Source: Lycium barbarum
Taxonomy: Eukaryota > Streptophyta > Magnoliopsida > Solanales > Solanaceae
NCBI RefSeq assembly: GCF_019175385.1
Contig: NC_083348.1
Coordinates: forward strand, 4,727,001-4,791,000
DNA: 64,000 nt
Reading direction: 5' to 3'
This document shows positions 45,540 to 56,770 of this stretch, in pieces. Within the stretch, counting starts at the first letter, position 1, and every line of letters begins with the position of its first letter. The notes below the pieces were generated by a model. That model made no database searches. It was not told the origin of the DNA and saw only the letters and a program-made list of their open reading frames with translations. The position numbers and the translations under genes were made by a program.

Positions 45540-48500
45540 ATGACGAGCAAATCTTCAAAAGCCGAAACCGGAAACCTCCTCGGTTCCAAAAGCGGAGCCT
45601 GTACTGACGGACTTTATTCCTCAAGATTATGTGACCATCCGGGATTTCAAGGTCGAGAAACCTTCTCAACAAGGGGATCGAGGTGTTGATATATCAGACT
45701 ATTTGTGCACGATACCCCTGAGTAAACTCGAACAGGTCAAGGCAGATTGCAGGTGGAAGGGTAAGGAGGTCGTTACTCCCGATCAGGATGAAGATATAAC
45801 GACCTATGTGGAAGGGTATTTAAGCGTTTATACCTACCCTTTCACATTTAGCACGCTCGATCCCGTGGTAGTGGATTTTTACAATCGGTATGATATTTGC
45901 CTTGGCCAAATTCACCCGTCATTGTGGAGGATCGTTGTGCTTCTCCGTTACTTCACTACAATCGTGAATATTCCCTTCACAGTGCACCATCTACTCCGGC
46001 TGTATAGTCCCCGTGTCTTCCGAGGGGGTATGATTAAACTCTCCAAACGAGCCAGAAAGGCACCCTTCTCCGGTCTGGACGAAGATAGAGACCGAGGCTG
46101 ACAAGGCAGATTTGTTCGAATCAGGACAAAGGATCTGATTCCTGCTGACAAGTTGCCATTTTCTGAGAAATGGAACCCAACCCGTAAGTAACTTTACTTT
46201 GGTATGATATGATCATAAGTCAGTACCTACACTGACCCCTTGATTTGCTCGTGTGTATGTAGCACTTATTCGAACCCTCGGTGTGGTTCCTAACATTGAT
46301 CAATGGATCGAAAAGATCTGTTCCCAACTTACTTATGCCGACCGCACCTGGCGATGTTTGTCTTGGTCCCGGTGGGAGGCCGAAAATCATGGTAAGTCCT
46401 TCCCGTAGAGCGCTGTTCCGTCTTCCCTACGTGCTATGCTATGTTTGATAAGTTAAAACTGTTCTTCTTTGCTTTGCAGGCCTATCAAAGGCCACCAAAA
46501 TTCGGGGTCAGCAGGTTGCTGAGGCCTCGGCCGATGAACAAAATATCGAAGCTCCTGATCAGGGAGACAAGGTAGAGAGGAGGAAAAGACGGTCCTCCGA
46601 GTCTTTTCGAGCTCCTTCCGAGGCTAGGAGAAAATCGAGGCTCACTATCAGAGAGACCTCTTCGGAAGATGTCTCGGCCTGGGCTCTGGATGCCAATGTC
46701 GCCGGTCAACTATCGGATCATTCCGATGATGAAGACCAGTTGTCGGGAAAGCACCGACTTACCGATGAGCTCCTCGACCAACAGTCGACCGATTCTGCTG
46801 AGATTACTCCACTCTTGGTGGAAAGCTCAAGTCCGATTCCGGCGGGTTTGAGGGATGTCCCGAGACAGACGGACGTAGGGAGCATCAGGTCGAAGGTCGG
46901 GACATCTAAAGACTCTACGACAGAGTACATTCCTACTAAAAGCTTGGGAAGGTTTCCAGCCGCAGCCGCTGGATCGAAGGCAGCTTCCTCCGTATCAGGT
47001 TCAAAGGTACTTAACATTTCGCCTTTGTATGGTATTGGTTCTATCCTTCCGATACAAGCTGTGGCCTCGTCTGAAACATTAATTTGCATACATGACTCTC
47101 TCCCTCAATTGGTGGATATTTCCGCCGATATTGATAAAGCCAAAGGCAAGATGACCGAGGAGTCAACGGGATCGGAAAGGGCAACCGGTTGTGAGAGTTA
47201 TGAAATACCCGCTCCTGGCATGTCGGGCTTCGAGCATTTATGTCACGACCCAACCCCGTAGGCCGTGACTAGTGCCCGAGCTGGACACTCGTATACACCT
47301 GTTACTATAATCGTTCACAACTAGCATAATAAAGAACTTATATATATATATATAAAGGCAGGATGGCGTCCCAAAACTGTCACACATATGTATATATCAT
47401 AGCAACCTGTCTCCTGAGGTGTTACAACTTTCAACAGATAATATCGCACATAAGCCGGCAAGGCCATCACAATATAGGGGGAACGCCCCAGCCATGCACG
47501 AGCCAACAAGGCTACCATAACACACGACTCCCAAAACACACATGTATATATATCTACGCAAGCCGACAAGGCTGCCACTACCAATGGGTACACCCCCAAG
47601 CATAAGTCATATATACACAACTAAACAACAACTATATACAGACCCACACATATGTCTACAGACCTCTAAGAGTAACAACAGTATCATATGACGGGACAGG
47701 GCCCCGCCGTACCCTTGGGTAAACATATATACAACAGGAGAATCTGTACCACAAAGCTAGGTTTCGGAACAAGGGATCACTCCAAAATAGCTGAATAGAT
47801 ATCCTAAGCTGGCGGATCACCAAAACGAGCGTCTGTACCTGCGGGCATGAAACGCAGCCCCCCGAAGAAAGGGGGTCAGTACGGAATATGTACTGAGCAT
47901 GTAAAACATGAAATATAGTAAACAGGATCATACTGAACAAGGAGTGTAGAAGACTAGTACAATAACCAGAAAACCACAAGGCTTACCTTTGAACATAAAT
48001 CATACGTGTCAATATCATACCCAGCCCGTTACAGGACTTAGTGACATAGCTAGATAATCATCCTGTACATATGCATATATAACGTGTCCCGGCCCTCTAG
48101 TGAGGGACTCGATAAATAAAATCATCATATACATGTACATATAACGTGTCCCGGCCCTCTAGTGAGGGACTCGGTGAATAATGCAGTGGGTCTGTGCACG
48201 AGAACATGTCCTGGCCCGGGACTCAGTGAAAGATGTAACAGTAAGCACGAGCAGAGTAGTGAGTAACCATATACATACAAATCATCTTTTGAGACTCAAT
48301 AGATAAGTAGACTAATCAGCTCTCAAGTATCAGGATCATAGCCATATTAAGTTCTTTCTAAATGTCATTACGAACTATATAAAGGAACGTCTCAGGGATC
48401 ATATACATGTATCAAATTAATATGAGATAGCTTATGAAAGTCAAGGATGCCACTCATTATGGAATTCTTTAAGAATAGGAACTTTTATACATCATATACT

Positions 48501-51116
48501 AGTCAATCATATAAGAGGCTCGAGGGCAATAGCTCGACTATCCTGGGAGTTCTAACATCAAGAAACGAATAGAAATCATAAGTCATGCTCGGAACTAGTG
48601 AGTAGAATTACCCCAAGGCTTATATCATATCTTACTTACATCTAGGACATGCCAAAAGAAAGAAGGGATAGGCTTTACATACCTTTAGTGCTTATCCGTG
48701 ATACGACACGTATACGCTGCTCGAAGTGTCTCAACCTATATTAAGACGTCAAGAATTATGGTTAAGCTACGGGAAGGTTCAAAACGTGTCCCAACGTTAG
48801 TAGCTCACTTCTAGAAAATTAGACGGCGTTTCCTTTATATTCAACCAACTACACAATAACCAAGTCAATACCAACAACCACACGTTCAAGTACTATATTA
48901 AGACAGGGTCCAAGAATGTCCTGAGACAGCCCGCACAACAGTTTTAAGTCAACCCACATATTACAACATTCGATAGTAATCCACATACGACTATGACATA
49001 TTCAAGCCATTTTTAATGAGCCATAGTCATAATATTTTCATTGAAACGACCTTATAACAGCCCAATCAATACAATAACATCATGTATAACTTAACTATAA
49101 TTAATTTTCCAACTCAACAAGAACAACCAAAATGCTACTTAAAATTAATTCACTAATTTCCACTAAAACAGCTCCTACACGGTTTCAATCATCAACATAT
49201 ATAATTCCTTATACCCAATTCACATCTACAAAATTATACAAGTCTAAACCACCTCCAAAACATGTATAAGAGAATTAAATCTTACCTTAACAAGATTGAT
49301 TCCTCCAAATAAATTCCCAAATTGCGGCCAACGTTTTGGGTCTTCAAAGAATCCATAAATTGATCAATATTGCTGGCAACATTTCTCTTCTTCTCCTATG
49401 TAATTTCCCTTAAATTGAAATTGTTTACATGAATGAAATGAGATTGAAAAGGAAGAAGAGGGTGCTGGTACGTTTTGCCCCTTCAACTTAGTCATCTTAA
49501 CCTTTGTAATGGAGCAATTAATATTATACTCCTACTTGGCAGCACCTCAAGGTAGGAGTGCTATCCTTGTGCCACCTAAGTTTACTTACAACACCTACAC
49601 ATTTTATGGTTAGGTATATATATTTATAAAACGTTAATGTTACTAAATTGCACAAAGTTGATGACTCTAATAAAATGTATACTTCAGCAAGTTTATCTCC
49701 TACTATGGACACGCGTGGACACTTGTCCGAATAACCACCTCCCTCTTAATTAATTCTTACTCCACACTTAATAATCTAATCATAATTAAATAATTCCTAA
49801 TCTCCAATAATAATATTTTATACTAAGTAAAATTTATAAACAATTTATGTTCTAATTAAAATTGAAAATTAAAGATTTCTATTTCGTGTCCGGAAATGAC
49901 TCCGCCTTTATCTTGAGTCGACTTGCTTGCAAATAATTCGACGTATAATTATACGGGGTATAACAATTTATCCATCCCCGTGGCAAACTGTTTCGGGGTT
50001 AATTCCGATCCTAGATTGGAGAAAGTCTTTCCTGCCGCCACTACCGACCTGAATCGGAAGAGGCTGATCTCTTTCAAGGTGCCGGCCGATATGAACATGT
50101 TATCGGGTCTGGTCGGGGTGGCCAGTTATCTGTACCCTCTGGTGTCCCAAGAGGACCGCAAGAAGATGGCTGAAGTCAGCGAATCCTGCCTTTTCAACGA
50201 GGCTCAACAGGCGTTGAACAGAGTAAGTCTTGTTCCTACGCTCATTTCACTTAACTTTAATTTCATGCCTCATTTTAATAACTGCTCCTCTTTCCCTTAT
50301 AGGCCTCCATGCTTCATCATGCAAGCTTCCACCGATTTAGGAATGAAGTGGATTGGCTCAAGGAGGAGCTCAAAAGGAAAACTCAGGAGGTGGACGAGTT
50401 CATGGATCTGTATGGGCAGAAATTGGAAGATATCTCGTCTTTCCCTGACCTTTCTATCCTTAAGTCAGATTTGGCAGCGGCTCGAAATGAGGCTACCTAG
50501 GCTAAGCAAGAACGTGACTAGTTGGCAAAGAAGGTAAGGGCTTTCGAAGTTTACAATAAATATTTAATAGCCGATATTAATGCTCCTCCTTCTCAGGCCC
50601 GGGCATACATTAGCCAGATTGATCAACTTCGGGGGGAGCTCGATGGGATCAAACCCGAGCTTAATGCCCTCAAAGAGATGACAATTGGTGCTGTAGCCAA
50701 GCGGGATGTTCTCAGAGAGCAGCTTCGGGTGACGGTGGAGCAAGTAAACAGACTTATCTCATCACTTGCTGCGGCCGAGGCTGAACAGGATAGACTGGGT
50801 CGGGTCATCACCGATCTTCAGGCCGAACATGGAAAGGCCCTTGACCAGATCTCAGGTTATGACGATATGCTAGACCAGTATAAGGCCAACGCGACTGCTG
50901 CCGAAAAAGGCCAGTAAACTTTAAGCCGAGTACGTACGGTGTCTATCCCAAAGAGAAACTCTCGAAGAAGTTCAAGCCACTGGAGTGGATTTATCAGATC
51001 TGATCGAAGAGGCCAAGAAGCTAGAAGTGGAAGCAAAGGATATATTCAACCCTGGGGATTCGGATATTGACCTTGAGTCAGCCGGGGAAGAAACTGAGGG
51101 ATCGGGCGAAGATTAG
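45540..51116 (+). pseudogene. Antisense gene 2 of the Tat-like element, spliced, split by an LTR insertion
   Basis: Exons by eye: 45540-46183, 46263-46391, 46480-47235 continued at 49971-50222 across the inserted LTR, 50303-50533, 50597-51116. The first exon repeats the gene 1 core (YPFTFSTLDPVVVDFYNRYD, ICLGQIHPSLWRIVVLLRYF, PFTVHHLLRLYSPRVFRGGM). The middle is a Ser/Asp-rich linker. The end is a long coiled coil (EVDWLKEELKRKTQEVDEFM, LRGELDGIKPELNALKEM) with an acidic tail stopping at 51114-51116. A one-base insertion near 45592, a TGA after DEDRDRG (near 46099), two stops near 50500-50520 and a frameshift near 50915 break it. The reading frame joins exactly across the LTR insertion. Probably a paralogue of gene 1 with a full-length C-terminus; role unknown. 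Confidence 0.65.
47241..49965 (+). mobile_element. Solo LTR (2.7 kb) inserted in antisense gene 2
   Basis: Starts TGTCACGACCC and ends GGGGTATAACA, flanked by target duplication ATTTA (47236-47240 and 49966-49970). No gag-pol is present, so it is a lone LTR left by recombination. It carries CCCGAAGAAAGGGGGTCAGT and repeated GTGTCCCGGCCCTCTAGTGA-type motifs. A related but longer LTR lies at 57836-60908. Open frames inside it are not genes. Confidence 0.9.
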
Positions 51117-52132
51117 GCTCAGGGGCCTTATGCCCTTTTTGTTGTTTTTGTTTTGTTTTAAGGCCGCTAGTTTGAGCCTTTGTAAATCCTCTATGTGTAT
51201 GAATAAATGAAAAGAAAAATCTTCATTCGGCCTGTTAATCGCCTTTTGTTGCCCTTTACATAATATTCCTCGGTTCATTATTTGTCCGATTTATGCCATT
51301 GTTTTTGGCTTGCCTTATTGTTTCAGCCAGAATAGAATTCAAGTGGTAATGGCTCGTGATCGGGTTTCAGTCCGTGTTGACTTTAATCGTTGCTTTATTT
51401 ATAAATTGCAAGACAGACCGGATTACAATATTTTTTTTGTATTTTTAGATCGTAATCTTTAACCGCTTAGATCATAGTCTTTCAAGCTTGCGTATGTTTT
51501 CTAGACCATAGTCTTTAACCGCTTAGGCCATAGTCTTTTAGTATTTGGCAATATTGGATCATTTTGATCGAAGCAAGATTTTTGTTGATAAACCGACCGG
51601 AGATGTATCTGCAAGCCTTGGCAGGAACAAACTAATTGGACACGATTCAATCGATCGTTTGGTCCTTATATCTGATCCTATCGTTCAATCCTTGGCTTTA
51701 CATAGTTATCAATGTGACTGCTATCGTTGCTGTGGCAAGGACGACCTAATTGGACACTATTCAATCGATCGTTTGGTCCTTACTTTACATGGTTATCATT
51801 TAGCCCACGGTATAGTAGTCCCTTAGTACTCGAGTCCGAGGTATAACGGCTTGGGTACTATCAGCCTGATATGTGCAATCTCCAGTCCCCGGTCTTAGAT
51901 CGGTCTGCTCTAATCGCGTACCATGCTGTTCAGCGCTGCCTCATTAAAAACCTTGCCGAAAACCCACTTCGGGACAAAACGGTCGAAGGGAAAAAGAGTG
52001 CAGCACGTGTTTTCAGTCCTAAGTCTATGACTTTCCAGTTCCCACTGTACTGCTCCGATGTTCCTTGGGTTGTATCCCTGCGTGGTTAGATTGAGAGAGA
52101 AGAGAAACAAAAAAGAAAAGTTATTCATACCT
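51117..52132. other. Spacer between antisense gene 2 and pol in the Tat-like element
   Basis: No domain is recognised. Short repeats are present: CATAGTCTTTAACCGCTTAG-like units at 51445-51540, and a 40-bp unit with CAATCGATCGTTTGGTCCTT twice (about 51628-51668 and 51742-51783). Both gene ends converge here, so it probably holds two opposing polyadenylation regions. Confidence 0.6.
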
Positions 52133-53250
52133 TTAACAATAATACCTCTTTAGGTGTGCCACGTTCCAGTTGTGTTTCAACTGTTGTCTGTCTTCGTTCT
52201 CGAGCAGATAGAAATCTTTCCCGGTTATTCCAGTGACTCGATACGGTCCTTCCCAATTCGAGGCTAGTTTCCCTTCGTGAGGGTTCTTTTTATGAAGTGT
52301 GACTTTCCTCAGTACCAAGTCCCCAATCTGAAAAGTGCCTGAAGTTGGCCCTTCGGTTATAATATCTCTGCATTTTTGTTTTTGCGCGGCTATCCGGATA
52401 TGATCAGCTTCCCTCTTTTCGTCTACGAGATTCAGACTAGCAGACATTGCTTCATGGTTTGAGTCCTCGGTGGCATATCAGAATCTTAAGCTTGGTTCAC
52501 TAACTTCGACAGGTACTAAGGCCTCGGCTCCATATACAAGGGAGAACAAATTTTCCCCGGTGCTTGATCTCACCGTTGTACGGTAGGCCCATAAAAGTTC
52601 GGGCAGAACCTCCTTCCATTGGTGCTTAGAGCGGCCAGTCTTTTCTTTAGATTCTGCAGTATAGTTTTATTGGTAGATTCAGCCTGACCATTCGCGCTCG
52701 GGTGATATGGGGTGGACAAGATCTTCTTGATCTTGTATTCTTCAAAAAACTTGCTGACCTTGCTGCTTATGAACTGCTTCCCGTTATCGCATGCGATCTC
52801 TGCGGGCACCCTGAATCGACAGATTATATGGTCATAAATGAAATCAATAACCTCTTTTCCCCTGACTTTCTCGAGTACCTGTGCTTCAACCCATTTAGAG
52901 AAATAATCAGTCATATGTAAAATAAATTGCGTCTTACCTGGGGCCCATGGCAAAGGCCCTACTATGTCCATACCCAATTTCATGAATAGCCATGGGGAAA
53001 GGACCGGATGGAGCTCTTCCACGGGTTGGTGTATTGACAGGGCGTGCATTTGGCATTCGTTACTTTTTCGAACGAAGGTTCTGGCATCTTCCTCCATCTC
53101 GTTCCAATAGTATCCCGCTCTGATCAGCTCGCGAACTAATGAATCGGCTCCCGAATGGCTTCCGCAAGTCCCCTTGTGAATTTCCCTCAGAAGTTAGTTG
53201 GTTTCTCCTGGTCCTAGGCATCTCACCAAGGGGCCGTGGAACGACCTTCA
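52133..53250 (-). pseudogene. Tat-like integrase
   Basis: The zinc-binding N-terminus ends near EEDARTFVRKSNECQ. The catalytic core shows the three acidic residues in GMDIVGPLP, ACDNGKQF and HPSANGQAESTNK (52570-53097). A shifted frame gives the C-terminal GPY/F-type module GKLASNWEGPYRVTGITGKD and ends HNWNVAHLKRYYC with a stop at 52133-52135. Frameshift near 52580. Confidence 0.85.
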
Positions 53251-53589
53251 GTATAACTGGTCATCGACCAAACAAAATCTAGCTGCCTTAGTTCGGAGGG
53301 CTCTTGATTCCTTGGCATCGGATAGTAGCTTTCCTGTTTGAAGATAGTCTATGTATTTGTTCCTCCAATCCCAAGTAAGGCTGGTCGAGTTTATCTCGGC
53401 GTGGCCAGTCTCAATGACCGATTTTGTCAACTGCACCACAGCTCTGGAATTGAACCCATCCGATTCTACCAAGGATCCCATATTTGCCAGGGCATCCGCC
53501 TCATTATTTTGATCCCGAGGCACGTGTTCCAACGTCCACTGCTTGAACCGGCGAAGTACAACCTGCATTTTCACAGCTAATCTCCACAA
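53248..53589 (-). pseudogene. Second RNase H-like domain of the Tat-like pol
   Basis: The frame reads VVLRRFKQWTLEHVPRDQNN-EADALANMGS. The WxxEHVPRxxNxxADALA motif belongs to the additional RNase H found between RNase H and integrase in Tat-lineage elements. It supports the lineage call. Confidence 0.75.
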
Positions 53590-55076
53590 CCCACTTTTCT
53601 AGTCAACCTGAAAGTTCGGGTTTATGCATGACATTCCTTAGGGGGTACGACGTTACGAAGCATGTGGGATGACATTGAAAGTAACGTTTTAATTTTCTAG
53701 ATGCGCTCAATAAAGCCAAAGCGAGTTTTTCCAAATGTGTTCACCTGGTTTCAGTGTCACCGAGGGTTCTACTTACATAGTAAACCGGGTATTGCGTACC
53801 TTTCTCCTCTCAAACCAGGGCACCGCTTACCGCTATCTCAGACACTGCCAAGTATAGATACAACTGCTCGTTCGCTTTTGGCGTGTGGAGTAGAGGCGGA
53901 CTTGATAAGTACTTTTTGAGTTCTGCTAAGGCCATCTGACATTCGGGGGTCCATGCAAAGTTAGTCTTTTTCTTTAGCAATGAGAAAAATCGATGACTTT
54001 TGTCCGGGGATCTGGAGATGAACCGGCTCAAGGAAGCTATCCGTCTTGTCAATCTTTGTACCCCTTTGATGTCATTTATCACGGTGATATCTTCAATTGC
54101 CTTTATCTTATTCGGGTTGATTTCGATCCCCCGATTCGATACTATGAATCCGAGAAAGTTGCCCGATCCAACACCGAAGGCACATTTTTTCGGGTTCAGC
54201 TGCATGTTGTACCTCCTTAATATGCTGAAAGTTTCCTGTAAATATTTCAAATGGTCCTCTGCTCGCAGGGACTTAACGACAATGTCATCTATATAAACTT
54301 CCATTGATTTCCCTATATGGTGTTCAAACATGCGGTTGACTAGCTGCTGATAGGTGGTATTTAAGCCGAAGGGCATTACATTATAACAATACGTGCCAGA
54401 CCTAGTTATGAAAGAGGTTTTTCCTCGATCCTTCGGGTCCATCTATATTTGGTTGTACCCAAAGTAGGCATCGAGGAAACTCAGTGTATCGTAGCCCGCT
54501 GTAGCGTCGATTATGCGATCGATGCTGGGTAAAGGAAATGAATCCTTCGGGAAAGCCTTGTTTAAATCTTTATAATCTACACACATTCTAAACTTATTTC
54601 CCTTTTTAGGCACTACTATGATGTTAGCTAACCAATCTGGGTATTTTACCTCTCTAATGGACCCTATATTAAGGAGCTTGGTTACCTCTTTGATGAATGC
54701 ATGTTTTACCTCGGGCTACGGCCTCCGCTTTTGTTTGACGGGAGGAAAACTTGGATCCAGACTCAACTTGTGCGTTGTCAGATCCGGTGGGATACCTGTC
54801 ATGTCTAAATGGGACCAGGCAAAGCAATCTGAGTTATTTTTAAGAAATTCATTAATTTTTTTCCTGAGCTCGGGGGGTTAACCCCGTGCCTAGGTATACC
54901 TTTTTATCCGGTAGATGAGCGAACAGTATGATTTGCTCGAGTTCTTCGACTGTGGATTTAGTGGCATCTGAATCATCGGGCACCACAAAGGTCCTCGGTA
55001 CTCCAAACTCTAACTCTTCATCCGGTGTGCCTCTGTTCTGATCTTCCGAAGACTCCGAGATCGGAATCTATGATTG
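53590..55076 (-). pseudogene. Tat-like reverse transcriptase and RNase H
   Basis: Reading leftward: NKFRMCVDYKDLNKAFPKDS (about 54540-54600), FLDAYFGYNQI followed by a stop (near 54442), MDPKDRGKTSFITRSGTYCY-NVMPFGL, and the catalytic box VYIDDIVVKSL. Then come HLKYLQETFSILRRYNMQLN, KKCAFGVGSGNFLGFIVSNR and the connection/RNase H part FAWTPECQMALAELKKYLSS (53810-54442). RT active-site residues are kept but the frame is interrupted. Confidence 0.85.
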
Positions 55077-55537
55077 CTATTTGGCACCCTTCCCTTCGTT
55101 CCGATCCGGCACCTTTGTAGTCTTAATAGATTCTTCGACCGCGAACATTTCCTTTGTGGCCTGTTGTTCACCATGGACAGTTTTGATACCCTTTGGGGTC
55201 GGGAATTTCAATGCCTGATGCATAGTTGAGGGGACCGTTTTCATGAGGTGAATCCACGGTCTTCCTAGCAATGCATTGTATCCCATGTCTCCCTCTATCA
55301 TATAAAATTTTGTCTGCTGCGTAGTTCCTGCCGTGTTGATCGGTAAAGTGATCTCACCATTCGTCGTCTCGCAGTCCATGTTGAATCCATTGAGGACTCG
55401 TATTGCTGGCACGGTCTGATCTAGTAGTCCCAGCTGCTCGATGATTCTCTATCGGATGATATTAGATGAACTACCTGGATCAATTAGCACACGTTTGATT
55501 CCAAATTTATTGACAAGGACAGATATTACCAGCACAT
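55077..55537 (-). pseudogene. Tat-like aspartic protease region
   Basis: VLVISVLVNKFGIKRVLIDP-GSSSNIIR (about 55450-55537) has the protease active-site pattern D-x-G-S-S. After a stop the frame continues with MPAIRVLNGFNMDCETTNGE, GYNALLGRPWIH and VPSTMHQALKFPTPKGIKTV, the usual region between protease and RT in Tat elements. The segment just upstream (DMEGIAQPHNNV) is separated from it by an inserted LTR and joins in frame if the insert is removed. Confidence 0.8.
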
Positions 55538-56765
55538 TGATGTGGCATGATTTTACGCCACAATCGATGCTTTTTGGCTATAAGTTTTACTTGTTTTTAA
55601 GCAAGTCTATGTGATTTTATGTGGTTTTTGTTATGTTTCAGGTAATACGAGGTCCCTAGAGCCTAAGTGTGGAAAACAAGCAAAAAAAGATGAAAAAAGT
55701 TGATCACTGGAAACAACTGGAGGTTCTGGAAATTTTCGTGGAAAAATACTCTGCGCGTTCGCGCAGGTAGGTCACGCGTTCGCGCGTCGGTGACTCTGCG
55801 TGTTCGCGTTAGTATATCATGCGTTCGCGCTGAAGAAAGAGAAGTGGTGCTGACGTCATCCACGCGATCGCGCAACCACATGGCGCGTTCGCGTTGAAGG
55901 ATTTTCGGCCCAGTCCGAACAGAACTTGGATTTTGACGATTTTTGCTATTCCAGTTCTTTTAAAAAGCCAACTGGGAGCATTGTAAAATTATCTTTGGCA
56001 TAAAACACAAGTTTGGATGCTAGGGTTCCTACGTAAATATTCTTTCTTTGATTTAATCCTTGTTTATGGGAATTTCTTGGTGACAATTAAGATTGATACT
56101 CTTGTTGTGCTTATTTATTCATCGACATTATTTATATTCAAGTAAGTTCTTGTTATTTTAATTATTCTTGTTCTTCAACGTTTCTCAAGGGAGTAGCTAA
56201 CCCTAGGACTCACCCATTTATTTTGTTTGAAACTCGGAAGAGGAAAAACAGGATTGGGATAGAATAATTAACATGAATTTGGGGCGTTAACCCTCATCTA
56301 ATGGAAATTGACCTAGGAATAGGCGATACCACTTGTAGCCAAATTCGGGTGTTCTTAATGCTCCTAATTGCTTGAGGGATCTTCAATTGGGTAGTCTAGT
56401 TAATCTTCGGGAGAAGTTAATTTAGAGTCATTATCCGAGGCTAAATAACATAAACTTGCTATTATTTATATTTCGTGAAATATATTGGATCGTTACTTGA
56501 GAAGTAGTTTCCTTTATTCCATTCTTGTTGCCATTGATCAATTTACTTTCTTTCTAGATTAGAATTTATATTTTCGTATTTTATCAAAACCCTATCAAAA
56601 AACCCACCATTGATGCGTTCGGTCTAGCTATTGTTAGTGATAATTCCTAATATGCTTAAATCGCCTACATATTGTTCTCTGTGGGATTCGACCCCAACCT
56701 TGTTGGGTTACTATATTTGACAACGTCCGCGTTATGCCATTAATAGGTGTAATTTGAGCGTATCA
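55538..56765 (-). mobile_element. Solo LTR (1.2 kb) with CGCGTTCGCG-type repeats, inserted in the protease region
   Basis: On the minus strand it runs TGATACGCTCAAATTACACC to GCCACATCA, with imperfect target duplication CACAT/CACGT (55533-55537 and 56766-56770). Its start contains GGTCGAATCCCACAGAGAAC, like Tat/Ogre-type LTRs and like the insert near 1947. Six copies of a CGCGTTCGCG-like motif lie in 55753-55896. The host pol frame reads HNNV-LVISVL across the site. Confidence 0.8.
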
Positions 56766-56770
56766 CACGT

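Noticed and set aside
47321..47979. Cys-containing frames on both strands in the 47241-49965 insert
   Set aside because: They lie fully inside a solo LTR defined by TG/CA ends and a target duplication.
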